This document shows, one piece after another, positions 9,146 through 18,955 of a stretch of 64,000 bases of DNA. Within the stretch, counting starts at the first letter, position 1, and each line of letters begins with the position of its first letter. A program made the position numbers and the translations under genes. The notes below the pieces were generated by a model. The model worked only from the letters and a program-made list of their open reading frames with translations. It did no database searches and had not been told where the DNA came from. Location: NCBI GenBank assembly GCA_026874595.1, contig JAPPUL010000079.1, positions 1,295,001 through 1,359,000 on the forward strand, given 5' to 3'. This stretch comes from Sipunculus nudus. Its lineage: Eukaryota; Annelida; Sipuncula; Golfingiida; Sipunculidae.

Positions 9146-9430
9146 TTATACCCCTTCGTAAAATTCTAGTGCCTGCCCTTCCAAGAGCGTTATTATTGCT
9201 TTCTTATGACCCGAACCATAACTTGTTCCATAACGCGTGCGACGCTTCTTACCTTTCTTGTTTACTATGCTGCAGCTTATTACTTTTACATTAAACTTAC
9301 TCTCAAAAAGCTTTTTTAACATTATCTTATTCGTACTTTTATGTACCTCAAAGCAATATTTATTCCCCTCTCTTAACAACGTACTCTTCTCTGTTATTAA
9401 TGGCCTTACTATTAAGGCATTTTCATCCAT
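9146..9430 (-). CDS. rplW: Large ribosomal subunit protein L23
   Basis: A 94-residue L23: VRPLITEKSTLLREGNKYCFEVHKSTNK and the loop KKGKKRRTRYGTSYGSGHKKAIITL. It forms the docking site for trigger factor and SRP at the exit tunnel. It lies 13 nt before rplB. Confidence 0.97.
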   Translation of the reverse strand: MDENALIVRPLITEKSTLLREGNKYCFEVHKSTNKIMLKKLFESKFNVKVISCSIVNKKGKKRRTRYGTSYGSGHKKAIITLLEGQALEFYEGV

Positions 9431-9468
9431 ATCTTACTTTCAAGCCCCTTTTTACCATTTCTTATTAT

Positions 9469-10290
9469 CTATTTATACATCTTTTCAAGCTCTTCTAAAG
9501 CTCGTTTTTCAATAAGTACTTCATGTGCATAAAATATGTCAAGAACGTTTAGTCTTTTATAAATTAAGTACTTTACCCAAGGGATATTCTTTGTACTTCG
9601 CTTTAATTTAGCGTTTTCATCGCCTGTTATCACAAGCAGCCTATAGCCTCTTAAGCTCTTCTTTAAGCCAGCTCCTTTACGCTCTCCACCCTCTTTCTTC
9701 AACAAGCTCATGTCGTATAACACTTTGCAAGCCTCTTTGCTTTTCCCACTAATATTTAGCTCTTGTGCCACACGTAGCCTTCCTTCCATAAGCCTCTTAT
9801 TTAATACCGACACTATCGAAAGCCTTTTTACCTTCTTAGGCAATCGGTAACTATAATCTCTTGGCAACGGCCCAAATGTTACCCCGCCACCACGCCATAT
9901 AGGACTTTTGACAGAACCTGCACGCGCCCGCCCTGTCCCCTTCTGCTTCCACGGCTTCCTTGTACTACCACGCACATACCCTCGCTCTTTTGTACAGGCT
10001 GTGCCAAGACGCCTATTTGCACGTTCGTTATGTATTGCCTGCTCCAGTACCGCAATATTTGGCTCGGTAGCGAATAATTTCCCACTTGGCTTCAACTTCT
10101 CAACTCCAGAACCATCTGCTCCCACTACCTCAAGCTCTTTTACAACTGCACCACCCCCATCTGCTCCCTTCCGCTCTTCAGTATGAGATTTCTCCTTATC
10201 TCCCACCTCCCCCTCTCCTCTCTTCCCTCCTCTCCCTCCTTCTGCCCCTGTGCCTGTCGCTTTGCTCCCTTTGTCCCCTTTGTCACCCAT
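9469..10290 (-). CDS. rplD: Large ribosomal subunit protein L4 with a Gly/Glu/Lys-rich N-terminal extension
   Basis: The L4 core begins at about residue 48 and contains the tunnel loop TRKPWKQKGTGRARAGS at about 110-126 and WRGGGVTFGPLPRDY. The total is 273 residues against about 205 usual. The first ~48 residues start with DKGDKG and continue with GGRGGKRGEGEVGDKEK, low-complexity sequence not found in ordinary L4. The only alternative starts lie within the core, so the extension is probably translated. In many bacteria L4 also regulates the S10 operon; nothing here shows whether that holds. Confidence 0.95.
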   Translation of the reverse strand: MGDKGDKGSKATGTGAEGGRGGKRGEGEVGDKEKSHTEERKGADGGGAVVKELEVVGADGSGVEKLKPSGKLFATEPNIAVLEQAIHNERANRRLGTACTKERGYVRGSTRKPWKQKGTGRARAGSVKSPIWRGGGVTFGPLPRDYSYRLPKKVKRLSIVSVLNKRLMEGRLRVAQELNISGKSKEACKVLYDMSLLKKEGGERKGAGLKKSLRGYRLLVITGDENAKLKRSTKNIPWVKYLIYKRLNVLDIFYAHEVLIEKRALEELEKMYK

Positions 10291-10374
10291 GATTTGCTCT
10301 CTTTATTTTATACAATATTATTTAATCTTTTTAATTTGTCCGTCTATAACCTTTCACTACGATACTTTAGCTAC

Positions 10375-10395
10375 GCTATTTAGCCTTGCTATTTA
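10375..10395. repeat. Short duplication across the rplC stop codon
   Basis: GCTATTTA occurs at 10375-10382 and again at 10388-10395, 13 nt apart. The second copy contains the rplC TAG (10389-10391, minus strand); the first repeats it in the 3' flank. Only 8 identical bases support this one, so it is weaker than the others. Confidence 0.55.
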
Positions 10396-11033
10396 CCCTT
10401 TTTTACTGCGCTTTTTATGTATACTAGCCCATTTGACGGGCCGGGGATAGCTCCTTTTACAATTAGTATATTTTTATCTGCATCAACTCTAAGAACCTTT
10501 AAATTTTGTACTGTACGTGCAACGTTCCCCATACGCCCAGGCAACTTTTTGCCTTTAAATACTCTTGACGGATCTGCACATGCTCCCATTGAGCCAGGCC
10601 TTCTATGATATCTTGACCCGTGCGTCTCAGGACCGCGACTAAAATTATGCCGCTTTATGACCCCCTGAAACCCTCGTCCTTTCGTCTTTGACTGAACATC
10701 AACGTAATCTCCAATCGCAAAAATATCTGCCTTTACAATTGTCCCAACTTCGTTCTCCCCAAATGCATCCCCACATGCAAACTCCTTTATAAATGACTTC
10801 GGATATACCTCAAGCTTATCCCAAAAAACCTTTTTTGCTTCAGTTATCCCCTTAAACTTATCCTCGTATCCAAGCGCAACGTTAACTCCTTTCTTATAGC
10901 CCTTCTTATACAGCACCGTGCAGGGCCCTGCTTCTACTACCGTTACGGCAACAAGATTATCCTTATCGTCAAATATCTGATTCATTCCAAGCTTGCGACC
11001 TATTAAACACATTCTATTTTTATTTTTAGTCAT
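10389..11033 (-). CDS. rplC: Large ribosomal subunit protein L3
   Basis: A 214-residue L3 starting [23 protein letters not shown], with the family signature region [36 protein letters not shown]. The frame also offers TTG at 11039, but ATG 11033 has a GGGAGGA site 8 nt upstream, whereas TTG would sit only 2 nt from it. It is followed by rplD as usual. Confidence 0.97.
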   Translation of the reverse strand: MTKNKNRMCLIGRKLGMNQIFDDKDNLVAVTVVEAGPCTVLYKKGYKKGVNVALGYEDKFKGITEAKKVFWDKLEVYPKSFIKEFACGDAFGENEVGTIVKADIFAIGDYVDVQSKTKGRGFQGVIKRHNFSRGPETHGSRYHRRPGSMGACADPSRVFKGKKLPGRMGNVARTVQNLKVLRVDADKNILIVKGAIPGPSNGLVYIKSAVKKGK

Positions 11034-11074
11034 CCACAAATTCCTCCCTTTTTATTCTATATCCGCCAATACCT

Positions 11075-11380
11075 TTACTGGTTAATCTCAACATCCACTC
11101 CTGCCGGTATCTCAAGCCTTGTTAACGCTTCTATCGTCTCGTTTGTTGGATTATGGATATCTATAAGCCGCTTATGTGTACGCATTTCAAACTGCTCTCG
11201 CGATTCTTTGTTTACATGCGGCGATCGCAGCACTGTATACTTGTTTATCTTTGTTGGCAAAGGTATAGGACCCGATATAACTGCACCTATACGTCTTACC
11301 GTCTGCGCTATCGTTTTTGCCGACTTGTCTACTAATCGTCCGTCAAAACTCTTTAACCTTACCCGTATCTTTTGACTCAT
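11075..11380 (-). CDS. rpsJ: Small ribosomal subunit protein S10
   Basis: A 101-residue S10 (family ~102): [56 protein letters not shown]. It doubles as the antitermination factor NusE in other bacteria. It lies 87 nt after tuf, so the str and S10 blocks are fused into one transcription unit as far as can be seen. Confidence 0.97.
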   Translation of the reverse strand: MSQKIRVRLKSFDGRLVDKSAKTIAQTVRRIGAVISGPIPLPTKINKYTVLRSPHVNKESREQFEMRTHKRLIDIHNPTNETIEALTRLEIPAGVDVEINQ

Positions 11381-11467
11381 TCCGCTTTATCCCCGTTTTC
11401 CCTATTTTCCTTGTTTTGCCTATTTACTTCGTCTTCCATATTTACTTCGTTTTGTAAAGTCTTAACA

Positions 11468-12673
11468 CTATGCTATAACTTCTGTCACCGTGCCTGCACC
11501 CACTGTCCTCCCACCTTCTCGTATTGCAAACTTTAACCCCTGATCCATTGCTATTGTGCTTATAAGTTCAACCTCAAGAGACACATTATCTCCAGGCATT
11601 ACCATCTCAACACCTTTATCTAAGGTTACATTACCTGTTACGTCTGTTGTCCTGAAATATAACTGTGGCCTATAACCATTGAAAAATGGAGTATGACGGC
11701 CCCCCTCATCTTTTGTCAATATATAAACTTGTGCCTTGAACTTCTTATGTGGCGTTATCGAGCCCGGTGCCGCTAAAACCTGACCTCGCTCTATCCCTTT
11801 CCTATCTATCCCTCGAAGCAAAAGTCCTACATTATCTCCTGCCTCTCCACTGTCCAAAAGCTTACGAAACATCTCAACCCCTGTCACCGTCGTCTTCCCT
11901 GTCTCTCGTATCCCTACCATCTCAACTTCCTCGCCCACCTTTATCTTACCTTGCTCAATTCGTCCAGTTGCAACCGTCCCTCGTCCCGTTATACTAAAAA
12001 CATCCTCAACCGGCATTAAAAACGCTTTATCTATTGCTCGCTCAGGTAAAGGTATATACTCATCTACCCGACCCAGAAGCTCTTTTATTGGACCATAGGC
12101 TTCATCGTCTACACCCTTCCCTTCCATACACGCATCAAGCGCTTTCTTTGCCGAACCACGTATTATAGGTATCTCATCCCCAGGAAAGCTATACTCCTTT
12201 AAAAGATCTCTCACCTCCTCCTCTATTAGCTCTATTAGCTCAGGATCATCTACCATATCTACTTTATTCAAAAATACCACTATTGACGGTACCCCTACCT
12301 GCCTTGCCAAAAGTATATGTTCTCGCGTTTGCGGCATAGGCCCATCTGCTGCACTAACTACCAATATCGCACCATCCATTTGGGCTGCTCCCGTTATCAT
12401 GTTTTTTACATAATCTGCATGCCCTGGGCAGTCTACGTGGGCGTAGTGTCTGTTAGCTGTTTCGTACTCTACATGCTGTGTTGCTATGGTTATTCCCCTT
12501 GCCTTCTCCTCAGGCGCATTATCTATCTCATCAAATTTCTTTGCATCTGCCATTCCTAATAGGGCAGATATTTGCGTTATTGCCGCAGTAAGAGTTGTCT
12601 TACCATGGTCAACATGTCCTATCGTTCCCACATTAACATGTGGTTTTGTCCTCTCAAACTTTTCTTTAGCCAT
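11468..12673 (-). CDS. tuf: Elongation factor Tu
   Basis: A 401-residue EF-Tu. G1 is GHVDHGKTT at about 19-27, the switch I region has RGITI, G3 is DCPGHAD, G4 is NKVD and G5 is GSA. Domains 2 and 3 are complete, ending [16 protein letters not shown]-Tu delivers aminoacyl-tRNA to the A site. This copy sits in the classical position behind fusA; whether a second tuf exists cannot be seen here. Confidence 0.98.
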   Translation of the reverse strand: MAKEKFERTKPHVNVGTIGHVDHGKTTLTAAITQISALLGMADAKKFDEIDNAPEEKARGITIATQHVEYETANRHYAHVDCPGHADYVKNMITGAAQMDGAILVVSAADGPMPQTREHILLARQVGVPSIVVFLNKVDMVDDPELIELIEEEVRDLLKEYSFPGDEIPIIRGSAKKALDACMEGKGVDDEAYGPIKELLGRVDEYIPLPERAIDKAFLMPVEDVFSITGRGTVATGRIEQGKIKVGEEVEMVGIRETGKTTVTGVEMFRKLLDSGEAGDNVGLLLRGIDRKGIERGQVLAAPGSITPHKKFKAQVYILTKDEGGRHTPFFNGYRPQLYFRTTDVTGNVTLDKGVEMVMPGDNVSLEVELISTIAMDQGLKFAIREGGRTVGAGTVTEVIA

Positions 12674-12788
12674 TTTTATCCTCTAGGCCTCCATATAAAT
12701 ACATATTTATATTTTTGTTTTTTTTATCTTTAATTATTATTCATCCATCTGCCAATCATCTGCACCGTCTTATAATTTCACTCAAACA

Positions 12789-14870
12789 CTAACTCTTTGC
12801 CTTCTCTATTGCCTCTTCTGCCATGCTTTTTGGCAGTTGAGCATAATGAGAATACTGCATACTGTAATTTGCTCGCCCTTGCGTCTTTGATCGCAAGTCT
12901 GTTGCATAACCAAACATCTCTGCTAAAGGAATTTCTGCATTTATAATCTTACTACCGCTTTTATCGTCTATTCCTACCACCTTCCCCCTCCTCGAACTTA
13001 TATCTCCTATGACATCCCCCATATAATCCTCCGGAGATACCACCTGTAACGACATTATCGGCTCAAGTATCACAGGTGAACATTTCATAACTCCATCCTT
13101 CAACGCAATTGAACCTGCTACCTTAAACGCCATCTCGTTTGAATCTACATCATGATATGACCCATCATATATATTTACCTTTATATCTACTACCGGATAT
13201 CCTGCAAGCACTCCCATATTCATAGCCTCCAATACCCCCTTCTCAACCGCAGGTATATATTCCTTCGGTACACGACCCCCTACAACACTATTTTCAAACA
13301 CAAAACCCTTCCCTATACCTGATGGCTCTATCTTTAACATTACATGCCCATATTGTCCACGTCCACCGCTTTGCTTTATATATTTACCCTCAACCTCAGT
13401 TGAGCTTGTTATCGTTTCTCTATACGCAACTTGGGGCTTGCCTATGTTTGCTGCAACCTTGAACTCTCTTAGCATCCTATCTACTATTATCTCCAAGTGC
13501 AATTCTCCCATCCCCGATATTATTGTCTGACCACTCTCTTCATCTGTACGCACTTTGAATGTAGGATCCTCTTCTGCAAGCCTTTGTAAGGCTATTGACA
13601 TCTTGTCATTGTCATCTCGTGTCTTCGGCTCCACTGCAACCGATATTACAGGCTCTGGAAACGACATCGCCTCAAGTACTATCGGATCCCCTTCGTCGCA
13701 TAATGTGTCTCCTGTTGTTGTATCTTTAAGCCCTACCGCCGCCGCTATATCTCCTGAATATACCACAGCCGCCTCCTCTCTACGATTTGCGTGCATCATA
13801 AGTATTCGTCCTACCCTCTCCCTCCTGTCCTTAACGCTGTTTTTTACATACGAACCCGATTTAAGAGTTCCTGAGTATACCCTGAAAAACGTGAGCTTCC
13901 CAACATAGGGATCACTCATTATTTTAAACGCCAAAGCTGAAAACGATTCCTTATCATCTGATTGCCGCTCTGCCTCCTGCCCGTTTGGCAAAAGCCCTTT
14001 AATTGCAGGTACGTCAATTGGTGAGGGCAAATATGATATCACTGCATCAAGCAGCGGCTGGACTCCTTTATTCTTGAACGCTGTCCCGCACAAAACAGGG
14101 AAAAAATGTGTGCCTATTGTACCCTTACGCAGCAACCTAATTATTTCCTCCTCGCCTATCTCCTTCCCTTCAAGATATTTATCCATAACTTCATCGTCAA
14201 GCTCGCTTATTGCCTCCAAAATATTTTGCCTATACTCTTCTATCTCGCTCATATCAACATCTAATTCCTCAAGCGATACCTCTTTATAATTCGCACCCAG
14301 ATCCTCACTCTCCCACAAAAGACCCTTAAGCCTTATTAAATCTATTATTCCTTTAAAGTTACTCTCAACGCCTATCGGAAGCTGGATCGGCACAACCGTT
14401 GCTCCAAGCTTTTCTTTAATCGATTCTATCGATGCAAAATAATTCGCCCCCACACGGTCCATCTTATTTATAAACACAAGACGAGGTATAGAATAATTAT
14501 TTGCCTGCCTCCATACTGTCTCACTTTGTGGCTCAACACCGCTTACCGCATCAAATACCGCTACAGAACTATCTAACACTCGCAAAGACCTCTCCACTTC
14601 CACTGTAAAGTCCACATGGCCTGGCGTGTCTATTATATTTATCCTATGTTCACCCCACACACACGTTGTAGCCGCGCTCGTTATCGTTATTCCACGCTCC
14701 TTCTCTTGTTCCATCCAGTCCATTTCTGCCGCCCCGTCATGCACCTCCCCTATCTTATGTGTTTTGCCTGTATAATACAATATTCTCTCTGTTGTTGTTG
14801 TCTTCCCTGCATCTATATGCGCCATTATACCTATATTTCTAGTTTTTTCAAGCGGGAATTCCCTTGACAC
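12789..14870 (-). CDS. fusA: Elongation factor G
   Basis: A 693-residue EF-G starting at GTG 14870 behind a strong AGGAGGA site. G1 is [13 protein letters not shown]3 is DTPGHVDF, G4 is NKMD. Domain IV contains [22 protein letters not shown] and domain V contains the C-terminal GRGKVVGI and [18 protein letters not shown] segments. It catalyses translocation. Position rpsG-fusA-tuf supports the housekeeping translocase rather than the FusB/EF-G2-type paralogue. Confidence 0.97.
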   Translation of the reverse strand: MSREFPLEKTRNIGIMAHIDAGKTTTTERILYYTGKTHKIGEVHDGAAEMDWMEQEKERGITITSAATTCVWGEHRINIIDTPGHVDFTVEVERSLRVLDSSVAVFDAVSGVEPQSETVWRQANNYSIPRLVFINKMDRVGANYFASIESIKEKLGATVVPIQLPIGVESNFKGIIDLIRLKGLLWESEDLGANYKEVSLEELDVDMSEIEEYRQNILEAISELDDEVMDKYLEGKEIGEEEIIRLLRKGTIGTHFFPVLCGTAFKNKGVQPLLDAVISYLPSPIDVPAIKGLLPNGQEAERQSDDKESFSALAFKIMSDPYVGKLTFFRVYSGTLKSGSYVKNSVKDRRERVGRILMMHANRREEAAVVYSGDIAAAVGLKDTTTGDTLCDEGDPIVLEAMSFPEPVISVAVEPKTRDDNDKMSIALQRLAEEDPTFKVRTDEESGQTIISGMGELHLEIIVDRMLREFKVAANIGKPQVAYRETITSSTEVEGKYIKQSGGRGQYGHVMLKIEPSGIGKGFVFENSVVGGRVPKEYIPAVEKGVLEAMNMGVLAGYPVVDIKVNIYDGSYHDVDSNEMAFKVAGSIALKDGVMKCSPVILEPIMSLQVVSPEDYMGDVIGDISSRRGKVVGIDDKSGSKIINAEIPLAEMFGYATDLRSKTQGRANYSMQYSHYAQLPKSMAEEAIEKAKS

Positions 14871-15056
14871 TCTGTCCTCCTAATTTGATGCTTACTCTTC
14901 TCTTTAGTCTCGCCCATAGTCTCACCCATAGCTTCATCTACTCTATTAATCTTATATTTTATTTCCCTTAATTACCCTGCCAATATCCGCCTTCAAACAG
15001 ATAATGATAACTCTCTTGAACCCCACTTCCCTTGTCCTGCCACCTCTCCTGCACTC

Positions 15057-15530
15057 CTACCATTTGAAATGGGCAAATGCTTTATTTGCTTCTGCCGTCT
15101 TGTGCGCCTCTTCTTTCTTGCGTATCGTCTTCCCAGCCTTATTATATACGTCTAACATCTCGTTTGCAAGCTTGCTTGCCATACTGTGCTCTGCTCGACC
15201 TCGCGCCATCGCAACTAGCCACCTTATTGCAAGCGAATCCTGACGCGCAGGACGTACCTCAACAGGTACTTGATAAGTTGCCCCTCCTATCTTCCGAGGC
15301 TTTACCTCTATTTGCGGCCGGGCATTTTCAAGCACTTTATTGAAAAAATCAAGCTCGCCCATATTAACCTTCTCCGCTGCCTCTCCAAGCGCTTTATACA
15401 CTATCCGTTCAGACAAACTCTTTTTTCCCCCAAGCATAACTTTATTTATCAACTTGCTTATTAACAAATTGTTATACACAGGGTCAGCTGCCTCAGCACG
15501 TTTTTTTAACACTTTCTTTTGTCTGCTCAT
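15057..15530 (-). CDS. rpsG: Small ribosomal subunit protein S7
   Basis: 157 residues from ATG 15530 (MSRQKKVLKKR), the family length. A TTG 21 nt further upstream would add seven residues with no family support. Landmarks: DPVYNNLLISKLINKVMLGGKK, GGATYQVPVEVRPARQDSLAIRWLV and ARGRAEHSMASKLANEMLDVYNKAG. S7 organises the 30S head and in some bacteria autoregulates the str operon. Confidence 0.96.
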   Translation of the reverse strand: MSRQKKVLKKRAEAADPVYNNLLISKLINKVMLGGKKSLSERIVYKALGEAAEKVNMGELDFFNKVLENARPQIEVKPRKIGGATYQVPVEVRPARQDSLAIRWLVAMARGRAEHSMASKLANEMLDVYNKAGKTIRKKEEAHKTAEANKAFAHFKW

Positions 15531-15690
15531 TGTCCAATCATCCCATTTCAACCATATATTTATTATTAATCTTCATTATTCCAAAAGCTCCGTATTCCAA
15601 AAGCTCCGCTATACGCTCCTCTACCCTTTCTTCCCTTCTTCTTCTATTTCCCTTTCTTTTCTATGTTTTCTGCCTCCCCTCGTTTCCTTT

Positions 15691-15744
15691 GCCCCTTTTG
15701 CCCCTTTTGCCCCTTTTGCTCCTTTTGCCCCTTTTGCTCCTTTT
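15691..15744. repeat. 9-nt tandem repeat directly behind rpsL
   Basis: Six copies of GC[CT]CCTTTT (15691-15744), ending at the base before the rpsL stop codon. On the transcribed strand they read as alternating AAAAGGGGC and AAAAGGAGC, so each copy resembles a ribosome-binding site, although the next gene (rpsG) starts 160 nt further on. The rest of the spacer is A/T-rich with a doubled CCAAAAGCTCCG-like unit at about 15579-15607. Confidence 0.9.
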
Positions 15745-16119
15745 TTATACCTTTGCCCTCTTTGTACCATAACGTGATCTGCCACGTTTTCTATCTGTTA
15801 CTCCAAACGTATCTCTTGTCCCACGCACTATATGATATCTAACCCCTGGCAAATCCTTTACACGCCCTCCTCGCAATAATACTACCGAGTGCTCCTGTAA
15901 ATTGTGCCCTATACCAGGTATGTATGCTGTTACTTCTATATCGTTTGTAAGTCTAACTCGTGCAACCTTACGTAAGGCTGAGTTTGGCTTTTTAGGATTA
16001 AAGATCATTACACGTGTACAAACACCTCGTTTTTGTGGCGACCTTTGCAAAGCAGGCGCTGCCGTCTTCTTTACTATCTTTTTACGCCCGTGTCTTATTA
16101 ATTGGTTTATCGTTGGCAT
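15745..16119 (-). CDS. rpsL: Small ribosomal subunit protein S12
   Basis: A 124-residue S12: [15 protein letters not shown], the decoding-centre loop [17 protein letters not shown] with the lysine usually linked to streptomycin sensitivity, and [24 protein letters not shown]. It is the first gene of the superoperon, about 240 nt downstream of the predicted transcription start. Confidence 0.98.
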   Translation of the reverse strand: MPTINQLIRHGRKKIVKKTAAPALQRSPQKRGVCTRVMIFNPKKPNSALRKVARVRLTNDIEVTAYIPGIGHNLQEHSVVLLRGGRVKDLPGVRYHIVRGTRDTFGVTDRKRGRSRYGTKRAKV

Positions 16120-16361
16120 TTAAATCCCTTACTCTTTAATTTATACATTTTATACAAACCCCATCATACCCATACCTTTCCCATACCTTTGATACTAAGT
16201 CTGGATGCAATGTTTTACCCACTTCTACAACACTTATATTGTACTCCCTAGATAATTTCTTTATTTCCTAGCTTTGACCTGCATCCGCTGTCGCCGACTT
16301 CTCATTTTGTAGTTTTTCACTTTGCAGAATTTACAAGCGGTATCCACCATTAGTCTAAAAG
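16120..16361 (-). promoter_or_regulatory. Leader region of the str-S10-spc operon
   Basis: About 240 nt separate the predicted start of transcription (near 16362) from the rpsL ATG. No open frame with a recognisable product, no tRNA and no known riboswitch could be identified. Long leaders here often carry autoregulatory structures for S7 or S12, but I could not define a stem-loop by eye. Confidence 0.35.
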
Positions 16362-16369
16362 TAGCTCCT

Positions 16370-16398
16370 AATATAATGAATCAAGGCATAAATGTCTA
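16370..16398 (-). promoter_or_regulatory. Sigma-70-type promoter for the ribosomal superoperon
   Basis: On the minus strand, TAGACA (16393-16398, five of six matches to TTGACA) is followed by exactly 17 nt and TATATT (16370-16375, five of six to TATAAT). The spacing and position, about 250 nt before rpsL with no other gene between, make it the likely main promoter of the block. Confidence 0.65.
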
Positions 16399-16505
16399 TA
16401 ACATTAAATAAGTTTTTTTTTACTTTTTACTTTTTTTTAGTCATTTATTTCTATCTAAATATCATTTCCATATTAACCATATTTTGTATATTAACCACAT
16501 ATCTA

Positions 16506-16877
16506 TTATTCCTTAAAATTGCCATATTCAAATATTAAGTTGTTAACACCATCCTCTAAATTATGTCCTTTTGTTAAACCCCTTATACGCTCATATTCTT
16601 TATGCTTTGCAAGCACCTTCTTACAATATGACCTTACTAAATGATTAGGATGTCGCTCTGATGCTAGGTATATTGGGGGAATGCCGCTTCCTTTTTCCTC
16701 TTTCAATATATGATCAACAGCATCGCAAACTGCAATGTCATCCTCAAGTAATAGCAGATTTACAAGACTTATATAACTGCTTTTGTCCCAATCAAAGGCC
16801 GTCTTGCTTATAACTGCTATTATTGTATCCAAAAGACCTGTCAACAAGCTTGCAAACGTATTCATATCCTCTAACAC
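16506..16877 (-). CDS. Small protein of unknown function
   Basis: A 123-residue protein with no family that I recognise. It looks all-helical: a hydrophobic helix near residues 6-25, then LVNLLLLEDDIAVCDAVDHILKEE and HPNHLVRSYCKKVLAKHKEYERI, a pattern loosely like HEAT repeats. GTG at 16877 or ATG at 16865 may be the start. It lies 77 nt behind the lipoprotein gene on the same strand and may be co-transcribed with it. Confidence 0.6.
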   Translation of the reverse strand: MLEDMNTFASLLTGLLDTIIAVISKTAFDWDKSSYISLVNLLLLEDDIAVCDAVDHILKEEKGSGIPPIYLASERHPNHLVRSYCKKVLAKHKEYERIRGLTKGHNLEDGVNNLIFEYGNFKE

Positions 16878-16935
16878 TTCCCCTTAACTATAAATCAAGT
16901 TCCTAAACGATTTAGCGCCTTTTTCTTCTAGCATC

Positions 16936-16962
16936 ATTACTTTAATTACTTTAATTACTTTT
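16936..16962. repeat. 9-nt tandem repeat spanning the stop codon of the lipoprotein gene
   Basis: Three copies of ATTACTTTA (16936-16944, 16945-16953, 16954-16962; the last ends in T). The minus-strand gene stops with TAA at 16955-16957 inside the copy nearest the gene; the other two lie in its 3' flank and carry the same stop triplet. Confidence 0.88.
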
Positions 16963-18064
16963 TTAATAACTCTCTTGCCTTAAGATAATGCCTTATCTCT
17001 TCTTTGTATGGTGCTTTTTTATATTTCTTTTCAAATATATTTATAAATAGCTTGTAATACTCTTCTGTCGTTTTGTTATAGCCTCTTTTATCCAATGCAA
17101 TACTCCCTAGTTTGTATAATATGTATCTATGAGTGCTTTTGTAGGCAATTTCGTTTTTTAACTTTTCAAGCTTATCTATAGACTCAAGTTCTGAGAGCCT
17201 GTCTATTATGAAATTTATATATGGAATTTCTTGCATGCTAACGTCATACTTTTTTATCAGCTTGTAATAAAGGCTTTTGGCTTCTTTTAGTTTTTTTAGC
17301 TTTTCATTAATATAAGCTTTATAAAGTGGTATGTCCCAAGTCTTTAAGGAACTTACGTTTTTTATATACGTTTCCCCTCTAATGTAGTTATCATATTCTT
17401 TTATATAAAACTGTATTTCGGAAGGAGCAAAGTCTTTAGGGCCTATTAGTATTACACTGTCTTTAGCTTTAGTTAAAAGCTCGTCAAAATGCGATAGGGC
17501 TTTTTTATACTCTTTGTTTTTTATATATAACTTGCCTATTAGGACCATCGTAGTGTATTCTAGGGCACTAACAGATTCTTTGGTCTTTTTTGTTGTATAA
17601 ATAAATCTATGTAGCTTTAAAATAGCATCTTGAATGTTTTTGTTTTGAAATGAGTTATATGCAGTTTTATACAAAGGAAAGAAAGCAAAAAGCACCTTGT
17701 TATCAGGATAGCTTTTTCTTACAAACTCCTCAGCATCACCAAGATGTTCAAATATTCTAAAACCATCAGGACGCACATAACCCTTAAGATCGCTTTCTTT
17801 TATGTGGTACCAAATGGCTTTAGGGTTAGAAAGACTAACAGATTCATCAAGTGTAACTATTTTATGTAACTTTATTTTATAAGCTATTTTAGAATTTTCA
17901 TGAGGAGAAACATAAACAAGTTTGTCATTTACGATAGGAACAGCATAGTAAGGCTCTTTGTATTCGACAGTATATTTAGCAAGATCTTCCTTTTTGCCAC
18001 AAGAGGTTAATAAAAAGCTAAGTAAAGGAATAACAGCCAAATACTTAAAAAAGACACCAAACAA
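16955..18064 (-). CDS. Lipoprotein with SH3-like and TPR-like regions
   Basis: A 369-residue protein. A hydrophobic signal (about residues 5-20) ends in the lipobox LLTSC, so Cys22 should be lipidated. After it a beta-rich region (about 35-110, with VYVSPHENSK and IWYHIKESDLKGYVRPDGF) looks like a bacterial SH3 domain. From about 125 to the end there are degenerate TPR-like helices (KNKEYKKALSHFDELL, LKEAKSLYYKLI). Probably a periplasm-facing scaffold or cell-envelope protein; partner unknown. Start is TTG at 18064 with a GGA close upstream. The stop lies in a tandem repeat. Confidence 0.7.
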   Translation of the reverse strand: MFGVFFKYLAVIPLLSFLLTSCGKKEDLAKYTVEYKEPYYAVPIVNDKLVYVSPHENSKIAYKIKLHKIVTLDESVSLSNPKAIWYHIKESDLKGYVRPDGFRIFEHLGDAEEFVRKSYPDNKVLFAFFPLYKTAYNSFQNKNIQDAILKLHRFIYTTKKTKESVSALEYTTMVLIGKLYIKNKEYKKALSHFDELLTKAKDSVILIGPKDFAPSEIQFYIKEYDNYIRGETYIKNVSSLKTWDIPLYKAYINEKLKKLKEAKSLYYKLIKKYDVSMQEIPYINFIIDRLSELESIDKLEKLKNEIAYKSTHRYILYKLGSIALDKRGYNKTTEEYYKLFINIFEKKYKKAPYKEEIRHYLKARELLKK

Positions 18065-18110
18065 AGTTCCAAAAGCCCCCAGCTTTGTAAAGTAATCTTA
18101 ATAACGCAAG

Positions 18111-18815
18111 CTAATCACGCGAAGAACTAAGCATAAAGATTTGAATAATGTACCAAAAAAGCAAGGCAACCGAAGCAAATAGATGCAAAGAAGCGCTCAC
18201 ATACTGGTCAGTATTATAAGATTTTAAGATAGCGCTCGTAGAATACAAAATAGCAGCAGATGCAAAAGCAACCATAATCCAGGCAAATATAAGGCCAAGA
18301 GAAAATCCAAAAAGAATACTAGCCACAATAAAGCCAAGAGCAATAAACCCGCCTATCTTAAGAATAGAACCAAGAAAAGAGAAGTCCTTCTTAGTCGTAA
18401 CAGCAACAAAAGTAAGGCCTGTAAATAAAAACAAAGTAACAAGGCCGGCTTTTTGAATTAGCGTTGAGTCATTAGCATAAGCACTTGCGATATAAAGTAG
18501 AGGCACAAAGATAATAGCCTCAGCCACGATAAAAAGAAGAAGCCCCATGTATTGCGTCCCTTTAGAAGTAGTTGAGCTTGCCCAATTTTGAGCAAGATAG
18601 CTAACGCCCATAAAAACGCCAAGAACAATAAGCCAAGAGAAACCACCGGTCATAAGAGAAGTTAATTTAGGTGCAAGAGAAGAGTTTAAAATGATAGACT
18701 CAAGGACAAGGAATATAACGATAGCTAAAGCCAGGTGAGCATAAGTTCTACTAATAAACTTAGCTCTCTCACTCTTCTCAAGAGTATAAGTAGAATAATT
18801 AGTTTCTTGCAACAT
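18111..18815 (-). CDS. Bax inhibitor-1 family integral membrane protein
   Basis: A 234-residue protein with seven hydrophobic segments and the BI-1/YccA pattern: an N-terminal FISRTYAHLALAI segment, TLFLFTGLTFVAVTTKKDFSFLG in the middle, and a C-terminal end with AILYSTSAILKSY and SASLHLFASVALLFWYIIQIFM. Bacterial members are pH-sensitive calcium leak channels or modulators of FtsH. A perfect AAGGAGG lies 6 nt before the ATG at 18815. Confidence 0.88.
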   Translation of the reverse strand: MLQETNYSTYTLEKSERAKFISRTYAHLALAIVIFLVLESIILNSSLAPKLTSLMTGGFSWLIVLGVFMGVSYLAQNWASSTTSKGTQYMGLLLFIVAEAIIFVPLLYIASAYANDSTLIQKAGLVTLFLFTGLTFVAVTTKKDFSFLGSILKIGGFIALGFIVASILFGFSLGLIFAWIMVAFASAAILYSTSAILKSYNTDQYVSASLHLFASVALLFWYIIQIFMLSSSRD

Positions 18816-18931
18816 GTAAAACCTCCTTAAAGAGCCTTTAAGCTCAAGCTAAGAATAAACATAGCCTAATAAATATAAGATACTAAAAGGATTAATAATA
18901 ATGCTCTAAAAGTCAATCAGTTTATAAACAA

Positions 18932-18955
18932 AGTTTAAGAGTTTTAGTTTAAGAA
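18932..18955. repeat. Duplication across the stop codon of the permease gene
   Basis: AGTTTAAGAG (18932-18941) and AGTTTAAGAA (18946-18955) are 14 nt apart. The second contains the TAA of the minus-strand gene (18949-18951); the first repeats it downstream. Confidence 0.7.

Noticed and set aside
16120-16505. tRNA or other RNA gene in the spacer before rpsL
   Set aside because: No cloverleaf, CCA end or known riboswitch core could be found on either strand; no tRNA was recognised anywhere in the window.
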